32,309 nt of DNA, taken from positions 1 to 32,309 of the forward strand of contig CAMGRE010000003.1 in assembly GCA_946061355.1 (NCBI GenBank). The letters are read 5' to 3'. The position numbers and the translations under genes are program-made. Source of the DNA: an uncultured bacterium (GTDB lineage Bacteria; Bacillota; Clostridia; Lachnospirales; Lachnospiraceae). The notes below the pieces were generated by a model that did no database searches, was not told the origin of the DNA, and was given only the letters and a program-made list of their open reading frames with translations. Position 1 is the first letter of the stretch; every line of letters begins with the position of its first letter. Positions 14,955 to 22,391 of this stretch are shown here, piece by piece.

Positions 14955-16061
14955 ATGAAGAAAAGAGTATTAGCAGCATTCATGTGCACGCTTCTTGTGG
15001 TATCCATGGCAGCAGGCTGTGGAAAGAAGGAAGAGGCGAGTGACGCAAACGTTGTGGACATGATCAAAGAGGAGGCTCCGGAGGAAGAGGTAGCGGAAGA
15101 GACCGAGGAGGAAGAGGCCGAGGAGGAAAATCACGACGGACAGTATAGAAGCGAGATTACAAATGAGTGGATTGATGAGAGTCTGAGGGATCAGAGACCC
15201 ATCGCTGCCATGGTAGATAATGAGCTTACTGCACTTCCCCACTATGGTCTGTCCAAGGCAGATGTGGTGTATGAGCTGATGAACAGCACCAAGAATGGCA
15301 GGATCACCCGTCTGATGGCGATCGTGAAGGACTGGGGAAGCATTGAGCAGCTCGGAAGTATCCGAAGCGTGAGACCTACGAATATTATGCTGGCAGAAGA
15401 GTGGAATGCTGTGCTTTGCCATGACGGAGGACCGTTTTATATCGACCCTTATCTGGCAAATGATGCCTCCAATAACTTTAGCGGTGGTTTCTCCAGAGTC
15501 AACAACGGAAAGGCGAGGGAGTTTACCGAGTACATTATGGCAGGGGATCTCGACAAGAAGTTTGCGGATTCCAAGTATACAACAGAATACAACGATTATT
15601 ATGAAGGACCTCATTATCAGTTCGCGGAGGAGGAACAGGATCTCTCCGATGTATCAGGCGCAATCGATGCAACGGAGATCAAACTGCCGTTTGAGCACAA
15701 CAAGTCCATGCTCAAATACAACGAAGAGACACAGACGTATGATTACTACGATTACGGCGATCTTCATGTGGATCCCGGCAATGATAATGCACCGTTGACC
15801 TTCAAGAATGTGCTGATCCAGAATTGTACCTTCCATCAGTATGACGAGAACGGTTATCTGATCTACAACTGTATCGACAACGGTCGAGAAGGCTATTATA
15901 TAACGAATGGAAAAGCAATTCCGATCACTTGGATTAAGGCGAGCGAAAACGGACAGACGAAATATCTCGATGAAAATGGCGACGAGATCAAACTGAATAC
16001 AGGTAAGACTTATGTGACACTTGTTCCCGACGACAGCTGGGATCAGATGTCCATCAAATAA
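14955..16061 (+). CDS. DUF3048 (YerB-like) lipoprotein
   Basis: A 368-residue surface lipoprotein. The signal peptide MKKRVLAAFMCTLLVVSMAA leads to the lipobox cysteine (AAGCGKK). A very acidic linker, rich in Glu at about residues 34-57, follows, then the DUF3048 domain with RPIAAMVDN, YELMNSTKNGRITRLMAIV and GSIRSVRPTN. The C-terminal part holds NVLIQNCTFHQYDENGY and a DGREGYY-like segment, as in YerB relatives. The function of the family is not established. I chose the ATG at 14955, which has AAAAAGGA 11 bases upstream and a good lipoprotein signal. An in-frame ATG at 14928 would add nine basic residues and has no ribosome binding site. Confidence 0.85.
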   Translation: MKKRVLAAFMCTLLVVSMAAGCGKKEEASDANVVDMIKEEAPEEEVAEETEEEEAEEENHDGQYRSEITNEWIDESLRDQRPIAAMVDNELTALPHYGLSKADVVYELMNSTKNGRITRLMAIVKDWGSIEQLGSIRSVRPTNIMLAEEWNAVLCHDGGPFYIDPYLANDASNNFSGGFSRVNNGKAREFTEYIMAGDLDKKFADSKYTTEYNDYYEGPHYQFAEEEQDLSDVSGAIDATEIKLPFEHNKSMLKYNEETQTYDYYDYGDLHVDPGNDNAPLTFKNVLIQNCTFHQYDENGYLIYNCIDNGREGYYITNGKAIPITWIKASENGQTKYLDENGDEIKLNTGKTYVTLVPDDSWDQMSIK

Positions 16062-16077
16062 AGAATCCGAAACATAT

Positions 16078-16120
16078 CCCCACAGTGCGTTTCATACAAT
16101 AGTAGAAAGCGCCTGTGGGG
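16078..16120 (+). other. Long hairpin overlapping the spmB ribosome binding site
   Basis: CCCCACAG (16078-16085) pairs perfectly with CTGTGGGG (16113-16120). Bulged inner pairing of GCG and TTTC with GAAA and GCGC extends the stem. The 3' arm ends in the GGGG that is the only ribosome binding site candidate for spmB. The downstream bases are T-rich (ATTTCTATGCTTTCTG), so it could also act as the terminator of the lipoprotein gene. Confidence 0.6.
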
Positions 16121-16126
16121 ATTTCT

Positions 16127-16660
16127 ATGCTTTCTGTTCTTTCCAATTTATCAAACATTATTATTCCGCTGGTAATCTTTTATATTGTGGCAGAAGGAAT
16201 TCTTGCCAGAACCAATATCTATGAGGATTTTATCAAGGGCGCAAAGGACGGATTCCAGGTAGTGATCCGGATCATGCCGACTTTGATCGGCCTGATGGTG
16301 GCGGTCGGAATCCTCAGAGCATCCGGTTTTCTGGATTTTGTGGGCAGGATCACGGGCGGTCTGACAGACTGTCTGGGCTATCCGTCCGAACTAATCCCCG
16401 TGACGATCATCAAAATGTTTTCCTCCTCCGCGGCTACGGGACTTGTGCTGGATCTGTTCAAGCGTTACGGGACGGATTCGTACATCGGGCTGGTGACATC
16501 CATTATGATGAGTTGTACGGAAACTGTGTTCTATACGATGTCAGTTTATTTTATGGCAGCGAAAGTGACAAAAACAAGATTTACGCTGGCAGGCGCTTTG
16601 TTATCTACCTTGGCAGGAATTGTGGCGAGTGTTCTGCTGGCGCGGGGGATGGTTTTGTGA
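16127..16660 (+). CDS. spmB: Spore maturation protein B
   Basis: SpmB acts with SpmA in spore core dehydration. The 177-residue membrane protein has an N-terminal hydrophobic helix (IIIPLVIFYIVAEGIL) and the family segment YEDFIKGAKDGFQVVIRIMP. It continues with VGILRASGFLDF, the conserved gate stretch FSSSAATGLVLDLFKRYG, SIMMSCTETVFYTMSVYF and a C-terminal hydrophobic helix. The ATG at 16127 is 6 bases after GGGG. A GTG at 16115 is in frame but lies in the hairpin arm. In Bacillus spmB directly follows spmA, while here three other genes lie between them. Confidence 0.9.
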   Translation: MLSVLSNLSNIIIPLVIFYIVAEGILARTNIYEDFIKGAKDGFQVVIRIMPTLIGLMVAVGILRASGFLDFVGRITGGLTDCLGYPSELIPVTIIKMFSSSAATGLVLDLFKRYGTDSYIGLVTSIMMSCTETVFYTMSVYFMAAKVTKTRFTLAGALLSTLAGIVASVLLARGMVL

Positions 16661-16714
16661 AAGCGGGTGAGTCGAAACAGGCAGAGTCTGAATATGACGA
16701 ACGTAAAAACAGGC

Positions 16715-16743
16715 TTGACAAAGTAAAAAATGCGTTATATTAT
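16715..16743 (+). promoter_or_regulatory. Strong orphan promoter ahead of a terminator
   Basis: TTGACA at 16715-16720, a 17-base spacer and TATTAT at 16738-16743, close to consensus. The predicted start near 16750 is followed at 16767-16800 by an intrinsic terminator, with no reading frame between. Any product would be an RNA of about 50 bases. Confidence 0.65.
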
Positions 16744-16749
16744 ACTTTT

Positions 16750-16800
16750 AATACAAGGACAAGGTCGTCCGGACGGTTGGTTGCCGTCTGGACTTTTTTT
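16750..16800 (+). ncRNA. Possible ~50-nucleotide small RNA
   Basis: The stretch between the promoter at 16715-16743 and the T-run of the terminator would yield a short transcript: about 17 unpaired bases, then the terminator stem. It contains no start codon with a ribosome binding site. This is inferred only from signal spacing; it could instead be a promoter whose transcript is attenuated before livJ. Confidence 0.35.
16767..16800 (+). terminator. Intrinsic terminator after spmB
   Basis: GTCCGGACGG (16767-16776) pairs with CCGTCTGGAC (16784-16793), ten pairs including one G-U, around a seven-base loop, followed by seven T residues. Confidence 0.9.
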
Positions 16801-16888
16801 ATGCGCACTCGCGTGAGAGGAAAAAGTCGCCTGACGGCGACCAAGCTCGGCGCGGGATCGCACAAGTGCGATCCATTCTGCATAAAAA
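16796..16888. repeat. 93-base hairpin-rich palindromic element
   Basis: The element begins TTTTTATGC (16796-16804) and ends with its exact inverse GCATAAAAA (16880-16888). Inside are GTCGCC/GGCGAC (16826-16831 with 16836-16841), GGATCGCA/TGCGATCC (16855-16862 with 16867-16874) and GCAT/ATGC at the right end. It is richer in G and C than its AT-rich flanks. The layout resembles non-coding REP or MITE-like elements, but only one copy is in the window, so the repeat status is inferred. Confidence 0.45.
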
Positions 16889-16909
16889 TGCGTACAATGT
16901 AAAAAAGTC

Positions 16910-16938
16910 TTGCCTGCATTTCAAGAATCGTGTACACT
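16910..16938 (+). promoter_or_regulatory. livJ promoter
   Basis: TTGCCT at 16910-16915, a 17-base spacer and TACACT at 16933-16938. The expected leader of about 54 bases contains a hairpin, TTGTCC (16960-16965) with GGACAA (16975-16980), five bases before the AGGAGG ribosome binding site. No known riboswitch or T-box pattern is visible. Confidence 0.6.
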
Positions 16939-16998
16939 TGGGATGTTAGTGAACGACAATTGTCCTTGAGAGACGGACAAATCTAGGAGGATTAAGTT

Positions 16999-18177
16999 AT
17001 GAAGAAAAAGTTATTGGCAGTATTGATGGTGGCAGCCATGACAGTAGCAACGCTGGCAGGTTGTGGCAAGTCTTCCGATGGTGCGGCAAGTGCGTCCGCA
17101 GATTCGGGAGATGTGATCAAGATCGGTGTGTTTGAGCCCCTGACAGGCGAGAACGGCGGCGGCGGTTCACAGGAAGTGGACGGTATCAAATATGCGAATC
17201 AGGTATATCCTGAAGTGCTTGGCAAGAAGATTGAACTCGTAGTGGTTGATAATAAGTCCGATAAGGGCGAGGCAACAACAGCGGCAACACGTCTGGTTGA
17301 GCAGGAAGGTGTTGTAGCGGTTCTCGGTTCTTACGGTTCCGGCGTATCTATCGCAGCAGGCGATATCTTTAAGAATGCAAAAGTACCTGCAATGGGATGT
17401 TCTTGTACAAACCCTATGGTAACACAGGGAAATGAGTACTACTTCCGTACCTGCTTCCTGGATCCTTTCCAGGGTACTGTAATGGCTAATTACTGTACAC
17501 AGCAGGGATTCACAAAGGCAGCGGTTGTATATCAGAATGGCGATGACTACTCCACAGGTCTTGCAAACTTCTTCAAGACAGCATTCACAGAGGCTGGTGG
17601 CGAGATCGTGAATGAGGGTGTCATCCAGACAAATGATTCCGATTATAACTCCATTCTTACCAACATTAAGTCCTCCGGCGCTGAGGTAATCTTTGCTCCT
17701 TCTTCCATCCAGGTTGCAGGTGCATTCATTAAGCAGGCAAGAGCACTCGGTATCGACGCGCTGATTTGCGCAGGTGACACATGGGAGAATGAGGCGATCA
17801 TCGATGTTGCAGGTGAGGCTGCCAACGGTATCGTACTTTCCACATTCTATGATGAGAACGATGCAAGCGCTTCCGATGAAGCTAAGAAATTTGTTCCCGG
17901 CTTCAAAGAGTATCTTGGAGGAGACGACAATATCATCCCTGCAGTATCCGCACTTGGCTATGACGCTTACTGCGTAGTACGTGACGCGATCGAGAGAGCA
18001 GGTTCTACAGACGGTGACGCAATCCGTCAGGCGCTCGTTGATACAAAGGAATTTGTAGGTGTTACCGGAGCGATCAAATTCGATGAGAACGGTGATGCTG
18101 ACAAGAGTGTTGCAATCGTTAAGACTGTAGAGAATGGTGAGTTCAAATACCTCGACACAGTGGAAGTTGCAAAATAA
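16999..18177 (+). CDS. livJ: Branched-chain amino acid ABC transporter binding lipoprotein
   Basis: A 392-residue binding protein (Peripla_BP_6 type) that captures leucine, isoleucine or valine outside the membrane. The signal peptide ends LATLAGCGKSS, so it is a lipoprotein. The mature part starts KIGVFEPLTGENGGGGSQ, the family's first strand and ligand loop. It continues with GVVAVLGSYGSGVSIAAGD, the inter-lobe segment KAAVVYQNGDDYSTG and a VSALGYDAYCVVRDAIERAG helix near the end. The ATG at 16999 follows AGGAGGATTAAGTT. A partial terminator lies after it, then livH to livF, so it is the first and likely best expressed gene. The precise ligand among hydrophobic amino acids is not resolved. 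Confidence 0.94.
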   Translation: MKKKLLAVLMVAAMTVATLAGCGKSSDGAASASADSGDVIKIGVFEPLTGENGGGGSQEVDGIKYANQVYPEVLGKKIELVVVDNKSDKGEATTAATRLVEQEGVVAVLGSYGSGVSIAAGDIFKNAKVPAMGCSCTNPMVTQGNEYYFRTCFLDPFQGTVMANYCTQQGFTKAAVVYQNGDDYSTGLANFFKTAFTEAGGEIVNEGVIQTNDSDYNSILTNIKSSGAEVIFAPSSIQVAGAFIKQARALGIDALICAGDTWENEAIIDVAGEAANGIVLSTFYDENDASASDEAKKFVPGFKEYLGGDDNIIPAVSALGYDAYCVVRDAIERAGSTDGDAIRQALVDTKEFVGVTGAIKFDENGDADKSVAIVKTVENGEFKYLDTVEVAK

Positions 18178-18208
18178 GTAAGACATTTGTCTGATTTGAG
18201 TACTATTT

Positions 18209-18245
18209 GAGAAAGGCCGGAGTTTTCCTGCCTTTCTCATTTCTA
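18209..18245 (+). terminator. Leaky terminator-like hairpin after livJ
   Basis: GAGAAAGGC (18209-18217) pairs perfectly with GCCTTTCTC (18230-18238), with a further inner GGA/TCC pairing. Only a broken T-rich tail (ATTTCT) follows. This fits partial read-through into livH, leaving more livJ message, or 3' end protection. Confidence 0.65.
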
Positions 18246-18290
18246 CTGTTAGTGCAGTGGAAATAAAATTAAGTATGGAGGAAGTAACAC

Positions 18291-19184
18291 ATGAGTATGG
18301 ACATTTTTATGCAGCATCTGCTGAACGGTATCTCCGTGGGCAGTTTGTATGCACTCATCGCGATCGGCTATACCATGGTTTACGGAATTCTGCTCCTGAT
18401 CAACTTCGCCCATGGCGATATTTTTATGATGGCATCCTATTTTATGATCTTTGCGGTGGTAGACTTTGGCATGCCGATCTGGATAGCAATTCCGTTAATC
18501 ATTCTGCTGACGGTGATCCTGGGTATGCTTTTGGAGAGAAGCGCCTATAAGCCTTTGAGAGAGGCGCCGAGGATGTCGATCATGATCTCGGCGATCGGCG
18601 CATCCTTCCTGCTGGAAAACCTCGCAACATATTTGTTTTCCGGCGTACCGAAAGGGTATCCGGATATTCCCTGGCTGACAAAGGTAGTGAACATTGGGAA
18701 TGTATCATTCCAGATTGTCACAGTGGTGGCACCGGTGCTGGTAATCTTCATCCTGATCGGCCTGATGTGGCTCGTGAATCATACCAAGACGGGTATGGCG
18801 ATGCGTGCGGTATCCAAGGACTTTGAGACAGCCAGACTGATGGGAATCAAGATCAATACCGTCATTGCAGCAACATTTGCGATCGGTTCCGGACTTGCGG
18901 CAGTTGGTTCGGTACTCTGGGGAGCAAAATACTCCTCGGTATATCCGTTGATGGGTGTTATGCCGGGATTGAAATGCTTTGTGGCTGCCGTGTTCGGCGG
19001 TATCGGCAATATACCGGGCGCTGTGCTGGGCGGTATTGTTCTGGGACTTGGTGAAACGATGCTGGTTGCATTCTTTCCGGGACTCACCGGTTACAGGGAT
19101 GCATTTGCATTTGTGTTATTGATCGTAATGCTCTTAGTCAGACCCAATGGTCTGCTGGGCGAAAAATCAACGGATAAGGTGTGA
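18291..19184 (+). CDS. livH: Branched-chain amino acid ABC transporter permease LivH
   Basis: A 297-residue polytopic membrane protein, one of the two permeases of the importer. It starts FMQHLLNGISVGSLYALIAI, has the family YTMVYGILLLINFAHGDIFM segment and the GMAMRAVSKDFETARLMGI cytoplasmic loop that contacts the ATPases. It ends with GAVLGGIVLGLGETM and an RPNGLLGEKS tail typical of LivH. The ATG at 18291 follows GGAGG. The stop overlaps the livM start region, so translation is coupled. Confidence 0.95.
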   Translation: MSMDIFMQHLLNGISVGSLYALIAIGYTMVYGILLLINFAHGDIFMMASYFMIFAVVDFGMPIWIAIPLIILLTVILGMLLERSAYKPLREAPRMSIMISAIGASFLLENLATYLFSGVPKGYPDIPWLTKVVNIGNVSFQIVTVVAPVLVIFILIGLMWLVNHTKTGMAMRAVSKDFETARLMGIKINTVIAATFAIGSGLAAVGSVLWGAKYSSVYPLMGVMPGLKCFVAAVFGGIGNIPGAVLGGIVLGLGETMLVAFFPGLTGYRDAFAFVLLIVMLLVRPNGLLGEKSTDKV

Positions 19185-20263
19185 TGAATATGAGTAAAAA
19201 GACAAAAAATATATGTACAGCCATATTGATCCTGGTGGCAGTTATTCTGATCACTTTATTTGACAATGATGTGATCGGGAATGCCTATATCAAACGTGTG
19301 CTGAATCTGGCAGCAATCTATGCGATTATCAGTGTTTCGATGAATCTGGTAAACGGCTTTACCGGAATGTTTTCTCTTGGGCAGGCGGGCTTCATGGCGA
19401 TCGGTGCTTTTACCGTTGCGGTATTTACGGTTCCTGCGGAGAGCATACCTTCCATTTTCTACATAGAGCCGATGGCTCCCTGGCTTGCGGCGATCAGGCT
19501 TCCTTTTGTGGTAGCGCTTCTGGTGGGTGGATTGATCGCTGCAGTGCTGGCGCTGATCATCGGTTATCCGGTGCTGAGACTCAAGAGTGATTATCTTGCG
19601 ATCGCAACGCTGGGATTTTCGGAAATCATCCGTATCGTGTTTACACAGATGCAGACGATCACAAACGGAGCGCTGGGAATCAAATGTATTCCGGGCATTA
19701 CCACGATGTGGGTTCCGTTCGGTGCGGCGGCAATCTGTATCGGGATCATGGTCTTGCTGATCAATTCCTCTTACGGGAGAGCGTTTAAGGCGATCCGCGA
19801 GGATGATATTGCGGCGGAGGCCATGGGAATCAATCTGAGTTTTCACAAGAATCTGTCCTTTGCGATCAGTTCTTTCTTTACGGCGATCGCCGGTGGACTG
19901 TTCGCATCCCTGCTTACCGCAGTGGATCCCAAGCAGTTTTACTTTACACTGACCTACAACTTCCTTCTGATCATCGTATTGGGAGGTATGGGAAGTGTGA
20001 CAGGTACGATCATTGCTTCCTTTATCATAACTGGTGGGCTGGAATGGCTCAGATTCTTTGACGAGCCGCTTTCGGTTATGGGCTACAACATTCCGATCTT
20101 CCGCGCAGGACTTCGTATGGTAGTGTTCTCACTCCTCCTGATGATCCTGGTACTCTTCTACAGAAAAGGAATCATGGGACAGAAAGAGTTCTCCTGGGAT
20201 GGGATCTATAACTGGATCATGAAGGTGAAGACCAGACTCTCCAGAAAGAAAGGAGGGGCGTGA
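19184..20263 (+). CDS. livM: Branched-chain amino acid ABC transporter permease LivM
   Basis: The second permease of the importer, 359 residues. Recognisable segments are YAIISVSMNLVNGFTGMFSL with GQAGFMAIGAF directly after, YPVLRLKSDYLAIATLGFSE, SSYGRAFKAIREDDIAAEAM in the ATPase-contact loop, and FNLL-type TYNFLLIIVLGGMGSVTGTI. The C-terminus is basic. Starts at GTG 19181, ATG 19184 and ATG 19190 are all in frame; I prefer 19184, which shares a base with the livH stop codon. An AAGG just upstream is the only ribosome binding site candidate. Confidence 0.94.
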   Translation: MNMSKKTKNICTAILILVAVILITLFDNDVIGNAYIKRVLNLAAIYAIISVSMNLVNGFTGMFSLGQAGFMAIGAFTVAVFTVPAESIPSIFYIEPMAPWLAAIRLPFVVALLVGGLIAAVLALIIGYPVLRLKSDYLAIATLGFSEIIRIVFTQMQTITNGALGIKCIPGITTMWVPFGAAAICIGIMVLLINSSYGRAFKAIREDDIAAEAMGINLSFHKNLSFAISSFFTAIAGGLFASLLTAVDPKQFYFTLTYNFLLIIVLGGMGSVTGTIIASFIITGGLEWLRFFDEPLSVMGYNIPIFRAGLRMVVFSLLLMILVLFYRKGIMGQKEFSWDGIYNWIMKVKTRLSRKKGGA

Positions 20264-20265
20264 AG

Positions 20266-21114
20266 ATGGACAGACAGGTATTAGGTGTTAATGATGTAAC
20301 GATGCAGTTCGGCGGCGTGGTGGCTGTGAACAATTTGTCCCTCCATGTGAATGAAGGCGAGATCGTGGCTCTGATCGGACCGAACGGTGCCGGAAAAACA
20401 ACGGCATTTAATGTGATCACGGGTGTGTACGCGCCCAGCAACGGTCAGGTAGTGTTCAAGGACAATGTCATATCCTCAAACTATCCTCACGGGAAATTCC
20501 GGAAGAAATACCTCGGCGAGCAGGAAACCATGGATAAGTATTCCGTTGTGAAATCCATGACGCCGGATAAGATCACGAAACTGGGTGTGGCGAGAACCTT
20601 CCAGAATATCAGACTGTTTAAGAATCTTACAGTGTTTGAGAATGTATTGATCGCAAAGCATATGCGTTCAAAAGCGAATTTCCTGTCGGCAACCTTCCGC
20701 TTGAATTATAAAGAGGAAAAACAGAATCGCGATGAGACGATGGAACTTCTTAAGATCCTCGGACTGGATGATGTGAAGGATGAAGTTGCACATTCTCTCC
20801 CCTACGGAAAGCAGAGACATCTGGAGATTGCGAGAGCGCTGGCAACCAAGCCGGAACTGCTCCTTCTCGATGAACCTGCCGCAGGTATGAACCCGCAGGA
20901 AACGGTTGAGCTCACACAGTTCATCAAAAAGATCAAGGATGATTTTAACCTGACAGTATTTATGATAGAGCATCATATGGACCTGGTCATGGAGATTTCC
21001 GACCGGATTTATGTACTTGATTTCGGCAAGCTGATCGCGGAGGGTACACCCGAGGAGATTCAGAATAACCAGAGAGTAATTGACGCATATTTGGGGGTGC
21101 AGCAGGATGAGTAA
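20266..21114 (+). CDS. livG: Branched-chain amino acid ABC transporter ATPase LivG
   Basis: The first of two ATPases of the importer, 282 residues. Walker A is in ALIGPNGAGKTTAFNVITG, with the LivG-specific GVARTFQNIRLFKNLTVFEN Q-loop region, a signature region reading LPYGKQRHLEIARAL, Walker B in LLLLDEPAAGMNPQE and the H-loop MIEHHMDLVM. A charged insert at about residues 70-100 precedes the Q-loop, a length variation seen in Clostridia. The ATG at 20266 follows AGGAGGGG by 8 bases; a GTG at 20260 would overlap the livM stop. Confidence 0.94.
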   Translation: MDRQVLGVNDVTMQFGGVVAVNNLSLHVNEGEIVALIGPNGAGKTTAFNVITGVYAPSNGQVVFKDNVISSNYPHGKFRKKYLGEQETMDKYSVVKSMTPDKITKLGVARTFQNIRLFKNLTVFENVLIAKHMRSKANFLSATFRLNYKEEKQNRDETMELLKILGLDDVKDEVAHSLPYGKQRHLEIARALATKPELLLLDEPAAGMNPQETVELTQFIKKIKDDFNLTVFMIEHHMDLVMEISDRIYVLDFGKLIAEGTPEEIQNNQRVIDAYLGVQQDE

Positions 21115-21829
21115 AGAATATATTTTGGAAATTTCAAATCTGTCTGTATCCTATGGCGGTATCAAGGCGGTAAAGGATATCAGCTTTGCCGTTCCGAAGG
21201 GCGAGGTCGTAACGCTGATCGGTGCGAACGGCGCGGGCAAGAGTTCGACTCTGCGTGCCATTGTTGGTCTTGAGAAACCCGCTGCAGGCAGCATTAAGTT
21301 TGCCGGAGAAGAACTGGCCGGGCTTTCAACGGATGCTATCGTGGAAAAGGGTATCACGCTCGTTCCGGAGGGGAGACGTGTATTCCCCAATCTGACAGTG
21401 CTTGAGAATCTGAAGATCGGCGCATATATGCGCAAGGATGATCTCAGCAAGGATATCGAGTGGGTATGTGATCTGTTCCCCAGACTGAAGGAGCGTTCCT
21501 GGCAGAAAGCCGGAACACTTTCCGGAGGAGAGCAGCAGATGCTTGCCATCGGAAGGGCGCTCATGAGCAAGCCGTCCGTTATCATGATGGATGAGCCGTC
21601 GCTCGGACTTGCACCGATCGTGGTACAGGGTGTGTTTGATATCATCAAAGAGATCAACAGACAGGGCGTGACGATCCTGTTGGTGGAGCAGAATGCCAAT
21701 ATGGCGCTCAAGGCGGCGGATCAGGCATATGTCATGGAAACCGGACGCATTACCATGTCAGGAACCGGTACGGAGCTCCTTGAGAATGATGATATCAAGG
21801 CAGCTTACCTGGGTAAGTCAAAAAAATAG
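21107..21829 (+). CDS. livF: Branched-chain amino acid ABC transporter ATPase LivF
   Basis: The second ATPase of the importer, 240 residues. Walker A is in TLIGANGAGKSSTLRAIVGL, followed by the LivF hallmark GITLVPEGRRVFPNLTVLEN. It has the signature LSGGEQQMLAIGRALMSKP, Walker B in MMDEPSLGLAP and the H-loop LLVEQNANMAL. The ATG at 21107 overlaps the livG end by 8 bases, so the two ATPases are made together in matching amounts, as expected for a heterodimer. A strong terminator closes the operon 31 bases downstream. Confidence 0.95.
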   Translation: MSKEYILEISNLSVSYGGIKAVKDISFAVPKGEVVTLIGANGAGKSSTLRAIVGLEKPAAGSIKFAGEELAGLSTDAIVEKGITLVPEGRRVFPNLTVLENLKIGAYMRKDDLSKDIEWVCDLFPRLKERSWQKAGTLSGGEQQMLAIGRALMSKPSVIMMDEPSLGLAPIVVQGVFDIIKEINRQGVTILLVEQNANMALKAADQAYVMETGRITMSGTGTELLENDDIKAAYLGKSKK

Positions 21830-21860
21830 AAACTTTAGCTACTTCTTCCTACGAATCACA

Positions 21861-21888
21861 ACGGGACTGCCGCGGCGGTCCCGTTTTT
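21861..21888 (+). terminator. Intrinsic terminator of the liv operon
   Basis: ACGGGAC (21861-21867) pairs with GTCCCGT (21878-21884) around a GC-rich loop that can pair further (GCCGCGGC), followed by five T residues. Confidence 0.9.
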
Positions 21889-21893
21889 GATTC

Positions 21894-21922
21894 TTGCTTT
21901 CATTCTTAATCTCATGTAAAAT
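21894..21922 (+). promoter_or_regulatory. Possible promoter of the nuclease-fabT pair, giving a leaderless message
   Basis: TTGCTT at 21894-21899, a 17-base spacer and TAAAAT at 21917-21922. The start would fall about 7 bases on, at or next to the ATG at 21930, and no ribosome binding site precedes that ATG. This is a moderate-quality match. Confidence 0.4.
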
Positions 21923-21929
21923 CCTATAT

Positions 21930-22391
21930 ATGGATACGATTTGGCTGGCAGCAGGAATAGGAATAATATGCGTTTTTGCAGTGATCATATACGGCGTTGT
22001 CCGGGGCAGACGGAAGGAACTGCCGTTTGACAGTATGGAGGGCCATGATTTTGAGAGGTTCTGTGCGGATCTTCTGAAAGCCAGGGGGTTTTTGGAGGTG
22101 GAAGTCACCAAAGGGAGCGGAGACTTCGGCGTGGATATCCTGGCGGAGAAGGATGGTGTCAGTTACGCCTTCCAGTGTAAGCGCTATGACGAGCCGGTCG
22201 GGGTAAAAGCGGTACAGGAAATCTATGCGGGCCGGGACTATTATGACAGGCAGATCGGGGTGGTAATGACCAATCAGTATTTCACCGCGCCTGCCGTTGA
22301 AGCTGCTAAGAAGCTTAAAATACTATTGTGGGACAGAGGTTATCTGGAAGAGATGATGGAGGAGACACCGTGGACATCAACGCCGCTTTGA
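21930..22391 (+). CDS. Membrane-anchored Mrr-type restriction endonuclease-like protein
   Basis: A 153-residue protein with one N-terminal membrane helix (WLAAGIGIICVFAVIIYGVV, residues 5-24) and a cytoplasmic PD-(D/E)XK nuclease domain of the Mrr_cat type. The domain opens with GHDFERFCADLLKARGF. It has the active-site aspartate in GSGDFGVDILAE (Asp69), the QCKRY motif (Lys84), the PVGVKAVQEIYAGRDYY helix and the VVMTNQYFTAPAVEAAKKLK segment. No methylase or specificity subunit is nearby, so it is not a classic restriction system. The ATG at 21930 is just after the liv terminator; the TTG at 21894 is in frame but less likely. Its last 22 bases overlap fabT. Confidence 0.8.
   Translation: MDTIWLAAGIGIICVFAVIIYGVVRGRRKELPFDSMEGHDFERFCADLLKARGFLEVEVTKGSGDFGVDILAEKDGVSYAFQCKRYDEPVGVKAVQEIYAGRDYYDRQIGVVMTNQYFTAPAVEAAKKLKILLWDRGYLEEMMEETPWTSTPL

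Noticed and set aside
16513-16902. A frame running from spmB through the terminator and the hairpin element
   Set aside because: It starts within spmB in another frame and reads through a terminator and palindromic DNA; it resembles no protein.
16940-16998. Riboswitch or T-box in the livJ leader
   Set aside because: The leader is only about 55 bases with one small hairpin, too short for these elements, and has no T-box sequence or terminator before livJ.
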